Below are positions 42,010 to 52,245 of a stretch of DNA of 64,000 nt, piece after piece; position 1 is the first letter of the stretch, and every line of letters begins with the position of its first letter. Made by a program: the position numbers and the translations under genes. The notes under the pieces were generated by a model. The model was not told the DNA's origin, ran no database searches, and saw only the letters and a program-made list of their open reading frames with translations. This DNA is from Diplonema papillatum (Eukaryota; Euglenozoa; Diplonemea; Diplonemida; Diplonemidae): the NCBI GenBank assembly GCA_030068145.1, contig JAPJBO010000798.1, forward strand, positions 41,265-105,264. Direction: 5' to 3'.

Positions 42010-45000
42010 CTGTGATAGACCGCGGTAGTTGAGGCTAGATGTTAGTATGCAGAATATCGTAGCGAGGTGGCCTGCATTAGCCACTGGATGACTACCTCTT
42101 CGCGGTAGTCGAGGTTAGTTTGATGTTAGAATGCAGAATATCTGTAGCGATGGCCTGCAGTAGCCACTGGATGACTACCTCTTCGCGGTAGTTGAGGTTA
42201 GTTTGATGTCCTCGCGCGGTCGCATTGCGACTCTTCCCTTCCTTTGCCGGTTTGCATGCTTCCGCGGCCTTTGCCTTCGCTTTTACGGGCGGCACTGAGC
42301 ACTTCTTCTTCCGTTGGGGGGGGGTCGTCGTCTCGTCTTCGTTTTACCGGCGCTGATGCCTTCCTTGCTGGTCACGGCGTGATTGACGGGGCCGGGTAGA
42401 GGCTAGTTTCAGCTAAGTGTGAGTTTGATGAAAGTAACATCAAGACAGCCCTTACAAAGACCCGCCACAGTCAACGCCGCGTGGGTGCTGGCTTTTGCTA
42501 TTCTGATATCATCATGTTTCAAACCCCGGATTGCGCGTAACCTGGAAGCACCCAGAGGGTCAGGGCTTACGCAGCTCTTTTGTCTTGGAGCTAAATACCT
42601 GCTGAAAATCAGTACGCAAGGTCGGGCAAAAAAGAAATAGAGCATAGGGGGCTCACCTGCCAGTGTTGCACGTCTTTGCCTCTGCCTCCTCTCCGGCCTC
42701 AAACCCTTCAGTGTCGCGGTGGTAAGCAACAGCAGGATGTGCCGACCGGAATCCCCGGTACTGCGGTTGATTCTCCAGATGAATCTGCAGAAAAGATAGT
42801 ACGTGCTGATAACGTACTGATGTCAGCACGTGTACACGTCATGATTCAGCATGTGTACAAAAAGAAATGCGTAGTTTTGTTTTATTCTTTTACTTGTTAG
42901 TTGTCGACAACTTGTTTTTGTGTTGAGGTGTCATTCAGATGTAAATCTAAAGCCGCCCACGCCAAATTTTGTTAAGCAGCGGCTGCCAAAACTTGCCGTG
43001 ACACCTATGATCAAAGTAAGTAGGAAAGGAGAAAGGTTGTTTAAAAAAAGAAATGGGGGTAGGTGATAGTTTTTCGACCCTCGTAGCTCGCTGGGTCAGG
43101 CGCGCCAGGTAGGTGCTGGGCTAATTTCGGTCTGGGCTTGGGCTTTGCAGTCCTTCCGAATTCCCTTCGAAACGAAGAAAATTAACGTGCTGAAATCAGT
43201 ACGTTCAGCATGCTGAACGTAAGGCCTGCAGAGGGTGTCGGTGGTACAAAAGGTGCAGTTGCCCGCGGCGAATCAGCTCGCATCGGGGAGGTGACGCTAC
43301 CCACCTGGACAAGGTGTCCTGCTGGATCCTTAACCCCCGAAACAGTCTACAATGCGTGCGGGGGGCCCACCATTAACCCCCTTGCGGACGGAGGGGGTCA
43401 ATTTGGGGAAAGGGTCTTTTCTGGGCAAACCGTGGGCCATCCTCAAAAGGGGGCCCGGTAGCCCAGAAATAGGATTCGAGGGGCGCATTTGAAAGGTTTC
43501 GTGGAAGATCTTTCAAATGCGCACCTTGAAGCTTAATGAATCCACATGGAAGTGACCCAGGACAGACACCCGAAGCTGATCGGGCACCCCCCAAAAACCC
43601 ACAGTACAAACTTACCAGGCAACCCCTAAAAATCATTTATATCGGGGTAAGGAAAGTGCAGTATGCGTTTCTTGTCCCTGACACCTTCGGGAATATGTAC
43701 GCACACGCGCAGAACAGCCTCTTTCGCTTCCGCATATGCCCCGCCTGTCCGAGGTCGCGTCATCTACCTGCACCATAGCTTCTGTTTGGCCTGTGCAGAT
43801 TCTGCTTTCTGTGGAGAAGACCGATGCTGTTTCCGCTAGCTTCTGAATGGTGGATTCTGCGTTTTCAAGAAGATGAACGTGCGCAAGAAACCCCAAGAAA
43901 AAGCCCTACGGGGGCGGAATTGCAAAACGGATGACCAAAGATACTGTGGCAACATGGGGAGGTGTCTTCTCGGAGACCGGCACAGAACGGGGTAGAAATG
44001 TGAAAACGGGTTATTGCCTAGAGGCTTTTCGTGTTATTTTGCAAATGCTTTGAGCTATCTTCGTGTCTGTGAAAGAATTGAACGCCTACTCCTTTTGCTT
44101 CTTTCTTTGCAAACCGAAGTTCCCGAACGTTCCACTCTCCTGGTTCACTACGAGTTGAGGTTTCAAAGTGAAATTCAATGAGGGCCGGCCAACTTTTGTC
44201 GACTTTTTCGCGAACAAGTTTTCGGATTTTTGGGGCCGCGTGGCGCGGCACAGGCAGTGTGGGGGCTGGCACCACTCTTTCTCAAGGTCTCTTTCTGCGA
44301 AAGAGACCTTGAGCGTCCGATCTTGAAAGGCCGCCCGTTCGGATCCCTTAGCCGGCGCTCCGAATCTTGCATCTCAGGGTCGTCGTATTCGTGGTCCTGA
44401 AGAGTGTGGTACCGGGCGACGCTACCGGACGACAGGGTGTCTGAACCTGCCTCAGATCAACGCCATGAGGGCTTATGCCCGCGAGGCTTTTGGGAAGACC
44501 GCGAGGAGTGTAGGCTCGCTACGGGCATTGGACTGTCAAGAGGTCCACACTTTCTGCCGCCAAGACGACATCGGGTTCTTTGTCACACCGCATGTGCTGA
44601 CGTCGGCCCTGGTGGAGTGGGCACTCAACGATAACTCACTGACCGGAAATACAGCGGGCCTACGTGACACAAACATTGTATTCCTGCATTCCTCCGAAGG
44701 CAGCAAGCGAGAGCTCATCCTCCAGCTGCGCCACCCCAAAAGCTCGCCGGAGCACCGTGAGTCTGAACCCGAACCCCAAACACCTCCGAAGCAAGCGCCC
44801 GCGAGCCCTTGCCCGCCACGAACCCCCGAAGGTCTGAACAGACTGGAAGGGACATTTCACGGTATGGAGAAAGTGGACAGCATTCAGACGTGCAAATGCC
44901 ACATCCAGAGGAAACGCACGTTCTACAAATGTGCTGTGTGTGATGTGGCCGTGTGCCCGGTACCCGCCATGCGCAGATGTACCCGCACTCCACCCCCTTC

Positions 45001-48000
45001 TGCTCGTTCCGCAGATGACGTGCCAACCCTGGCAGTGACACGAACTCTCTCGCACTGCGCCCGTTCTCCCATGCACATGCTGAGTCCACGATGGTGCACC
45101 CGCTGAACTGCTGGGGGTCGAGCAAGCTCAGCATACTGTCCGCCTCCACATCCTCCGGTTCTTCCTCGGACACCTCGGATTCCTCACCAGACGAACTCTC
45201 CAAAGACTCAAGGTCCTCAGGATCTGCGAATGTTACAGTCTTCTTCACCATTTCCCCCCCTCATTTGGTACCTTGTGGATTGCAGGTTGATAATTCACGA
45301 TCGAATGATCACTTTCGAAGAGTTTCCCGACTGGGTACGGCGGGGGACCCTGGCAGCTTGGGTTCTGCAGTGGCTACAGGCAAAGACGCCAATTTTCTGA
45401 CTTGGTCAGAAGTTCGATCTTACATCTGCCTGGCGTCTGGAGCGATATTCTTGTCCAACAACGGGCGTATTTGAAAGATTTGCAACCATATCTCTCAAAT
45501 AAAGCAAACGACGACCACTTTCGACCATTCTTTGGTCTCTCACAGACACCCGCGAACTTTCGTAACTTAACTACCACTATAGTGGTAGTTCGTCCGCAAG
45601 TGGTTAAGTTTATAATTCTGCACTCCAACCTCAACTGCCGCTGTCAGATGTTCTGCATTCTAGCCTCAACTACTGCTGTCTATCACAAGCTGGACGTGTG
45701 ATTTATGCAGACTATCGCTACAGATATTCTGCGTTCTTACCTCAACTAACCTTCAAGGCGTGTTTTGTGCATACGTACGACAGTCAAGGCGGGTTGGTGT
45801 TCTTTCCTCCGGTGTGGGAAGAGCTGGCACATGTTAGTTCGTCTGTTGGGTGGTCTTTGCAGCTGTGTTTTCTATGTCGTTGTTACTCACACTTTTTTTG
45901 TACGTACGTTTTGGTTCTCTTTTTCGCTTACACACACGTGCGTGCACACCTGTCTGTGATGCTGGTCTGCACGACCTGCCTCGCGGGGAGCCACGCCTTG
46001 ACGAAGTACTGGACGGAGTCGAGGAACTCGCGCCCGGTGAGCTCCACGGCGCGCTTGAACGCGTCGTGGAAGTCGGCTGGCGTCGACGGCTGGTTCCACT
46101 GCGGCGCGAGGGCCCCGACGCGTGACGAGAGTGACGTGCTGATGCTGTAGTTCTTCACCAGCGAGCCGCCGTCGGCGGCGGAGAACGGCTCGACGCCGTT
46201 GTCGATGCCGTCGATGTGCTCGACGAACGACTTGTAGACCGAGTCGAACACGACGTCAACCTCCGCCGACGTCGCCTCGGGCGCCACCTTCCTGATGATA
46301 TCCTGGCCGAAGTGCAGGTACACGAGGCCGGCACTCGAAAGCTTCGTCTTGTACGTGTTCGAGGGCGTCGTCATCGTCAGCGAGAACTCCTTTTGGTGGT
46401 GGTCGAAGAGCAGCTTCTGTACGAAGGTGAGGGTCACGTTCCACCAGAATCCAAATCAAACGGCGCGCCTGAACGCGCCGATCAACAGACGACGCTGAAA
46501 AGAAGCGAAACATGACACATCATCATGTCACCGCGCCGGCGATGCAGATTACCGCCACAGATTCTTTGCATTCTTACCAAACTAATCCAGACTACCGGCA
46601 CCAGGCGGGAAATCATGCACGCCGGCAAGGAAGGGAAAGGACGCAAAAGCGACCGCGTGAAGGCGATGTGAACAAGCGCCTGAAGCACGACATGGTACAA
46701 TCGAAGAGGTCATTACATTCGTCACCTCGTGGCCCCACGTGGTGCCGGTAGTTCGAAGAGAGAATGCATAACATCTGCATTCTATCTTCAGGCGTGCACT
46801 CATTCACATCACCGTTTTCGCTTCGCGTCCTTTCCTTGCCGGTGGGCATGCTTCCCCGTATGGCACTGAAAAGTAGTTTTAAGTTAGGGTAAGGTGCCTT
46901 AGGGGACTAGTCCCAATGTGAAATGTGCCCTTAGGGGACTAGTCCCACTTGGAAATTGTTACCTTGACTTTTGTCAGGGAAATGCACATAGCAAATTTTG
47001 AGCAATTTTTTGAAATTTTCATTTTTTCCAGATTTTTGCAGATTTTGGCCATTTTCGGCCGATTTTTCCATTTTCGGCCATTTTTGCATTTTTGCAGAAT
47101 TTGGCCATTTTCGGCCATTTTGGCCGATTTTTCCACATTTTGGCCATTTTCGGCCATTTTTGCCGATTTTTCCAGAATCTGGCCATTTTTGGCCATTGTT
47201 GCCGATTTTTCCAGATTTTGGCAGATTTTGGCCATTTTTGCCGATTTTCCCAGATTTTGGCCATTTTTGCCAAATTTGTCGTCCATTCTTGGATTCGCCG
47301 AGTAAGCCATTCTGTCTTCAAACGCGACTGCATAGTCCGGTTCTGATTCGTTTCCAAACACGTGTGCGCTACACTGGCGGACACGCGCAAGTCGAACGAC
47401 GATTCCTGACTTCGGTAAGCGTTACATTTGAATGCGCACGTTGACTTGTGAACGCGTGGGACAGAACGTCCGATCTGTCCGCTTCGCTTCGAAAGGGCAG
47501 TGCACTAATCACACGAATAACCTCTGGTGTTGTCATTTTCTTCTCGTATGTATATGTTTTGTAAGCTGCAAACCCTGGAAGATTATGGTAGGAGTGTACA
47601 AAGCTGCAAACGTCCAATATAAACTGGACAATACGGCAAAATGGCCAAAAATGGCCAAATTCTGGAAAAATCGGCAAAAATCGGCAAAAATGGCCAAAAA
47701 TGGGAAAAATCGGCACAAATGCCCAAATATGGCCAAAATGTGGAAAAATCGGCAAAATGGCAGCATATGGCCAAATTGTGGAAAAATCGGCAAAAAGGCC
47801 AGAAATGGCCAAGATCTGCCATTTTTGGCCATTTTTGCCGATTTTCCAGATTTTGGCCATTTTTCCAGATTTTCCAGATTTTCCCCATTTTTGGCCATTT
47901 TTGCCGATTTTTCCAGATTTTGACCATTTTGGCCATATTTGCCGATTTTTCCAGATTTTGACCATTTTTGCCGATTTTTTCCAAATACTGGAAAAATCGG

Positions 48001-50116
48001 CCAAAAATGGCCAAAATCTGGCGAAATCGGCCAAAGTTGGCCAAAATCCGAAAAATCCGAAAAATCTGAAAATTTCCGAAAATTTGCTAAAAATTTGCTA
48101 AGTACACTTCCCTGGTAAAAAGTCCAATGAAATTGTTTGCCCTTAGGGGACTAGTCCCCTAAGGGCACATTTTCATGGGGAAGCACTGGGAAATGCACTT
48201 AGCAACTTTTTTGCAAATTCTTACCAGGAATTGTAATGCAAAATAGGGACTAGTCCCCTAAGGGCACATTTCACATTGGGACTAGTCCCCTAAGGCACTT
48301 TTCCCTTTAAGTTAAATTTGGAATGCAGAGTTTTAGCCACTAGGTGACTACCTCTTCGATCGTACCGTGTCGTACTTCGCGCTTGTTCGCATCAGCGTCT
48401 TCATACTGTGTTTGCGTTCCCTTCTTTGCCGCTGTAAATGCTTCCCCGCAGGTACCGATAGTTTGAATGAATGCAGTATATCTGTAGATATCGATGGCCT
48501 GCATTAGTGTTGCCGTTGATGTGGGCATACATCCGATCCGACTCGTATGCAAGAATGATTCTCGCATTCTCGCATATGCTCGCATGCGAGAATGATACGA
48601 GTGAAATGCGAGAATGTGTAAACCACTGAAGAACCGTATTTGACCCGTATTCGAGGTTCCGACAGGAATACCAAGTGGAGATAGCAAAAATAACGAAATA
48701 AGGCTACGCCAACTGCAGCTTTGCAGCTGGCATTGTGTCTTGCTTTCAACACAACATGTTGTCAACAACAACTCTGGTTGCACCATGGTATTGCTTTCAA
48801 TGCTTGAATAATGGTCGAAAACACGCTTCACAACAAATGCTCCGTCCGCCACTCTGCCTGCAACTTCTCCAGCTGCCTTCTTGTGTTTTCTTCTACGATT
48901 TCCTCTGCCACAGTTCGTGAAGCTGTCGGCTAACGTTCAGTTGCCACTGACTTAGGAGGCACGGGCATTTTGAATATTGGCCTCGGGGCCGCCTTTGCAG
49001 GTGCATTATTAGGTTGCAGGCTCCGCGAGCCCTTGGAATCTAGCAAGCCCAGCGACAGCAAGTCAAGGAGACCTAATCCTCACATAACACTAAAAGCACA
49101 AGCAAATTCGGTTCCCGAGTTCATAAACAGCTTTGAAAGCTTGCATCCACGAACAGACGAAACGAACTGTGGCAGTGAAGACAGAGGAGGAAAGGAATGT
49201 TCACTACACAGAGGAAGCAGCAGCTGGAGAAGTTCGGAGGCCGAGTGGCGGCAAAATGCGCCGCGGAAGCCTTGGAGACGACTAAAACGTTGATTGCTGC
49301 CGGTTTCTTGTGTGTTCAAGCATGCCGTACTATGAGTAATCACATTCTCGCATATTCTCGCATATGCGAGAATATGCGAGAATTTTGCGAGAATCGGGGC
49401 CGCGACCCTCCAATACGAGAAAATGCGAGAATACGATCATCGGATGTATGCGGTCCCCCCCAATGTAGGCAAAAAAAAAACGAATCCTGGAGCAAAAAAA
49501 ACAGCAAAAAACCCCCCGGAATTTCAAGCGAACTTTAACTCTAAAAAAACAAGGCCCTCCTGGTGAACCCAATACTCGTGCACGAGCCCGGCCGAACCTT
49601 GCTACACCGCACCTAAGCCACCAAAAACGCCCAGCTTTTCACATCCTGCCTGCCAAGACCATTCAGCTACCGCTCAACAATCCTGATAGTTCTGCAGACT
49701 GCGTCAAAAGACTTATGCTAGTTACAAATTATCAAATATAACTAGTTATAAAATAACAAGTTATGTACCTTACTAGTGCGTCGTGTACAAGAAGGTTTTG
49801 AAAGATGGCAAACCTCGGGGTCGTACACGCCTCCGACGTCGACGACGACGTTGCAAGCCGCCAGGATTTCCGGTTCTCGCGAGCGAACGACAACAGCGTC
49901 TCGAAAGCCATCCGTCATCTTCAGCATTGCTGTGGCCAACGCTTCATCGCAGTGGAAAGTGCCACTGTGTGTGCCGATCACCGGGTGCTGTGAGGGATAC
50001 AGGAGCGCTTCAGAGTGCTAGTTCATACGAACAGTCTCCGGGCAAACTTCAGCAAGTGGGTTTGTTCGCAACGCTCGTGCGTTGGGGATTGCAGAGTACG
50101 TGCCGTAGTGGATCAT
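41688..50116 (-). CDS. MYG1: MYG1 exonuclease (whole gene span)
   Basis: Four exons on the minus strand: 50116-50048, 49987-49814, 46416-45950 and 42009-41688, predicted 343 aa, close to the family's usual length. MYG1 proteins belong to the DHH phosphoesterase group. In animals MYG1 is reported as a 3'-5' RNA exonuclease in nucleus and mitochondria; the role here is inferred from that. Catalytic signatures are present: TFHCDEA (about 32-38), VVDVGG, FDHHQ (about 85-89) and GIDNG (about 151-155). All junction phases agree (0, 0, 2) and the joins recreate family consensus ([12 protein letters not shown] and [10 protein letters not shown]). The two long introns are loaded with transposable elements while the exons remain intact. 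Confidence 0.9.
42010..44400. other. MYG1 intron 3, left part: repeats and palindromes
   Basis: Two direct copies of a block containing GTTAGTTTGATGTTAGAATG and CACTGGATGACTACCTCTTC lie at 42030-42210, with relatives at 45600-45740 and 48315-48510. The right arm of the 29-bp inverted repeat is at 43098-43126. A hairpin at 43481-43524 has GCGCATTTGAAAG / CTTTCAAATGCGC arms. CTGAWRTCAGTACGT-type short repeats occur at 42605-42870 and 43188-43215. No coding exon is recognised. Confidence 0.6.
43098..43126 (-). repeat. 29-bp inverted repeat, right arm
   Basis: AGGCGCGCCAGGTAGGTGCT...AATT is the exact complement of 41270-41298. Confidence 0.85.
44404..45030 (+). pseudogene. Possible piggyBac-type transposase relic (C-terminal zinc ribbon)
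   Basis: A plus-strand frame (from 44465) ends in a segment reading [20 protein letters not shown] followed by VAVCPVP. This matches the Cys-rich ribbon that ends piggyBac (DDE_Tnp_1_7) transposases (C-x-C/H ... K-R-T-x-Y-x-C-x2-C-x4-C-x-x-P). After this the frame slips by one base: a neighbouring frame continues [11 protein letters not shown], which resembles the usual end. The upstream part does not show the catalytic Asp blocks. It is best read as a frameshifted remnant in a MYG1 intron, transcribed in the opposite direction. The antisense frame 45251-44715 begins with an acidic stretch and is discussed in the findings. Confidence 0.35.
45569..45590. repeat. 22-bp perfect palindrome
   Basis: AACTACCACTA followed by its exact complement TAGTGGTAGTT. 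It sits beside a GCAGAATATCTGTAG-type dispersed repeat and may be a transposon end. Confidence 0.8.
45950..46416 (-). CDS. MYG1: MYG1 exon 3 (middle)
   Basis: The acceptor CGTACAG|AAG (AG at 46418-46417) is in phase 0 and the donor GACAG|GTGTGC (45950/45949) in phase 2; 467 nt. It encodes [11 protein letters not shown] (the DHH motif), [58 protein letters not shown] and [10 protein letters not shown], all in family order. The frame is intact with no stop. Confidence 0.9.
46887..48305. mobile_element. Mutator-like non-autonomous fold-back element
   Basis: The element is 1,419 bp and lies in MYG1 intron 2. A perfect 9-bp direct repeat TTTAAGTTA flanks it (46878-46886 and 48306-48314). Inverted ends read GGGTAAGGTGCCTTAGGGGA on the left and, complemented, GGGAAAAGTGCCTTAGGGGA on the right, each continuing with ACTAGTCCCAATGTGAAATG. 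Inside, arrays of GGCCATTTTTGCCGATTTTT occur in both orientations, so large parts fold on themselves. The 28-bp palindrome centred on ACTAGT lies at 48139-48166. A 9-bp target duplication with long ends is the pattern of Mutator-like elements. No transposase frame is present. Confidence 0.8.
48520..49470. mobile_element. Inverted-repeat element with GCGAGAAT palindromes
   Basis: The left end (about 48523-48630) has GCATACATCCGAT and then strings of TTCTCGCAT and ATGCGAGAA. The right end (about 49340-49460) has the same modules inverted, ending ATCGGATGTATGC. The central 700 bp contains no recognised protein. It lies in MYG1 intron 2 and is probably a MITE or fold-back element. I could not define target duplications. 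Confidence 0.55.
49814..49987 (-). CDS. MYG1: MYG1 exon 2
   Basis: The acceptor TCACAG|CAC (AG at 49989-49988) and donor CCCGAG|GTTTGC (49814/49813) give 58 codons, phase 0 at both ends. It begins [18 protein letters not shown] (first catalytic motif, H-C-D-E) and ends [13 protein letters not shown], exactly where the family continues into the DHH block carried by exon 3. Confidence 0.9.
50048..50116 (-). CDS. MYG1: MYG1 exon 1 (probable start)
   Basis: ATG at 50116-50114 opens 23 codons ([20 protein letters not shown]...) to the donor GAA|GTTTGC at 50048/50047. This is the same donor hexamer as exon 2, 60 bp before the exon 2 acceptor. Phase 0 agrees. The short Ala/Arg-containing leader could be a weak organelle presequence. 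I chose it because exon 2 itself lacks an ATG. Confidence 0.6.
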
Positions 50117-51260
50117 GATGTTTAATCACGTTCTTCCTCGGGTCTGGCTTGCACCTGGACACTTTGAGCGGAGGGGAACAGGATTGAAAAGGTGCGTAGG
50201 TTTGGTTATTATTTCACTTGAAGAGCATACCGTCGAGTCTGGCACCGTCGTAGACACTGAAAGTGCTTCCGCGGTGGTGATCAGGCCGGTCATGTTTTTC
50301 TTTTGCCTCTGGTGTGCTGTGAAAGGTCGACCCCTCGCTGAAAGAACAAACGAAAAGGTCTCCGCACGAGATGCATGCACCCCCCTTTCCTTCAATCTGA
50401 AGAGTGGGCAGCGTTTCTTGGCGCCTACTCTAGTTACCGTTCCTGTTCAGAATGACTTTTCTTTCCATTTGTGCGGTAGGCAATTTTTTTGTGATTTGGG
50501 AGGAGCGTGCACCGCCCGCCGCCCGGAGAGTTTTGCCGGAGACTACCGATATAGTGAAGCGGGACTTGTGGCGTACCGAAGGTTCTGGACACTCAGGAGA
50601 GAACAGAGTGCCGGTTGGACGAACATCTTTTTCGTGGAATGAGTGCTATGAAAAAGTGCCCCCGGGTGTGGGGGATAGCCACTGGTGGCTGGTGGCTGCC
50701 ACCAGCCACGCTCAGTGGCTCAGTGGCTCAGTGGCTCCCGGTGGCTGGAAAAAAGATTTCAGATTTCACCACTCAAAAACCTCAAAAAAATGTGTTGAAA
50801 CCATATTTTTGGCTCCGATCTCGGGTTTTTGAGCGGAAGCGCCCGGACACCAGCCAGTGTGAGACTTAGCTATAGCTAGCTGATAGCTAGCTATAGCTAG
50901 CTAGCTATAGCTGAAAATAGCTAAAATAGCTGACTGAGAATTTTCAACGGAAAAGTCACTATTCCGAGGATTTTATCGGAATTTGAGCCGTTTTCCACAG
51001 TTTTCCGGGATTTTTCAGGCAGATGATCAGCATGAGGTTCGCACCGTGCTACCGTGCTACCCCCCAGTGCTGATGCTAACGGCATCGTTGTCAGCCGGAC
51101 GGCAACGAGGGGTGCATGGGTGGGTACCCCCCCCCCCCAGGCATCTTGTTAAGAACCATCCATCCATCCATCAGCCGGCTGACCCCTCCCTACACGACGC
51201 ACTCGTTAGCTGTTTTTTTTGGGACATAACTAGTTACATTTCTAACAAGTGATGTAACAA
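50117..51260. other. 5' flank of MYG1 and repeat-rich spacer
   Basis: A 175-codon plus-strand frame (50115-50642) has no recognisable domain and is not called. A transposon-end sequence TTTTTCGTGGAATGAGTG (about 50628) matches the ends of the 51268-52245 element. A small GCCACTG-type cluster is at 50676-50745. A GCTAGCTATA palindromic run is at 50868-50930. A C-rich block plus CCATCCATCCATCAGCCGGC (51127-51187) is the inverted partner of 57013-57063. Confidence 0.5.
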
Positions 51261-51676
51261 GTGGTCACTTGCTATATCACCCATTCCACGAAAAAGTGTC
51301 ACAGATTTCGGCTTTTTTCGGATTTCTGCCGAAAATTTCCATCTGCAGGTCCGAAAATGGTCGGTTTCGAGATTTTGAGGACACGTTTGAATCCATTGAG
51401 GACAGGGCTTTCCGAATATTTGGTCGGATAAAAATTTTGACCGACCCCCCCCCCGGAAATGGAGGTCGGCACCCGAAAAAATGGGGTCCTGGAGATCGGT
51501 TTTTTTTCTCTCTGCATCCAGGAGGGGGTCAGATTTTGATCGCTGGGCTAGCTGGCAGCTTGCCCATAATCGCGCATCCCAGAACTACTCGAAAACCAAA
51601 AGATTTCCCAAAAAGACCTCGAAAATAATTTCCAGACGGCTGCTTTTCACACCGAAAAATCGCAAAAAAAAAAAAT

Positions 51677-51747
51677 CGGACCGGGGGAATCGAACCATGG
51701 CCTACAGGGGCCCAGGAGGGTGCGGTAACCGTTAGGCTATGTTGCCA
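51677..51747 (-). ncRNA. tRNA-like Pol III head (SINE or tRNA relic)
   Basis: On the minus strand an A box TAGCCTAACGG is followed after about 34 nt by a perfect B box GGTTCGATTCC, then a T12 run that would stop Pol III. The acceptor and D stems do not pair well, so a functional tRNA is unlikely; a tRNA-derived SINE head or relic fits better. Confidence 0.45.
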
Positions 51748-51947
51748 AACCTCGGGCCAAAATTCGCTTTTAGCGCCTGCTCAGTTGGAATTCTTATCGG
51801 AAAGTGCGAGATCGTCATTTACTCGTTTCCAGTGTCCCAGGACGGTATTTCTGCTCTCTCAGAGCTTATTTCGCCCGGTTTGCGAAGAACTCAAAATGAG
51901 TCCAAAAATTCTCACTCGGTAGTGAACAAAAAAAATTTCCGCCGTTT

Positions 51948-52031
51948 TTTTAGCCCATGGTCCAGAGGTTACCACACCCACACAGGGGTTTGTGGGTCGG
52001 TGGTTCGATTCCCGCCGGAAATCGTTTTTTT
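51948..52031 (+). ncRNA. tRNA-like Pol III head, plus strand
   Basis: A box TGGTCCAGAGG (51958-51968) and B box GGTTCGATTCC (52002-52012) are spaced as in tRNA genes. Between them CCCACA / TGTGGG forms a 6-bp stem at the anticodon-arm position, with an 8-nt loop. A T7 run follows at 52025-52031. The loop lacks a standard anticodon context, so this is a tRNA-derived element rather than a decoding tRNA. Confidence 0.45.
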
Positions 52032-52245
52032 GGGTTTTTGAAACAACCCCAAAACCGACCTTTTGTCCATCTGCACGCCAGATTTTGGTCGCCACGCGAG
52101 CTGATTGCTTGCCCATAATCGCCAGGGATAGCTCTTTCCATCCCAAAAAAAATTTCCCAAAAATTCCAAAATTTTGACCCAAAACGGGCTGCTTTTCAGA
52201 CGGAAAATCTGTGACACTTTTTCGTGGAATGGGTGATATAACAAG

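Larger units (their letters stand above)
51268..52245. mobile_element. Inverted-repeat element carrying two tRNA-like heads
   Basis: The ends ATATCACCCATTCCACGAAA (about 51269) and TTTCGTGGAATGGGTGATAT (about 52220) are exact complements, extending through AAGTGTCACAGATTT. Inside are two direct copies of a block with CTTGCCCATAATCGC and GGCTGCTTTTCASAC (about 51500-51665 and 52050-52210), and two tRNA-like segments facing each other. No protein is seen. It is probably a composite of SINE-like units inside a non-autonomous DNA element. Confidence 0.6.

Noticed and set aside
50115-50642. 175-codon plus-strand frame diverging from MYG1
   Set aside because: It starts in the MYG1 start region, has no recognisable domain, mixed composition, and ends in a transposon-end sequence.
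51677-52031. Two functional tRNA genes
   Set aside because: A and B boxes and T runs are good, but acceptor and D stems do not pair and the anticodon loops are abnormal.
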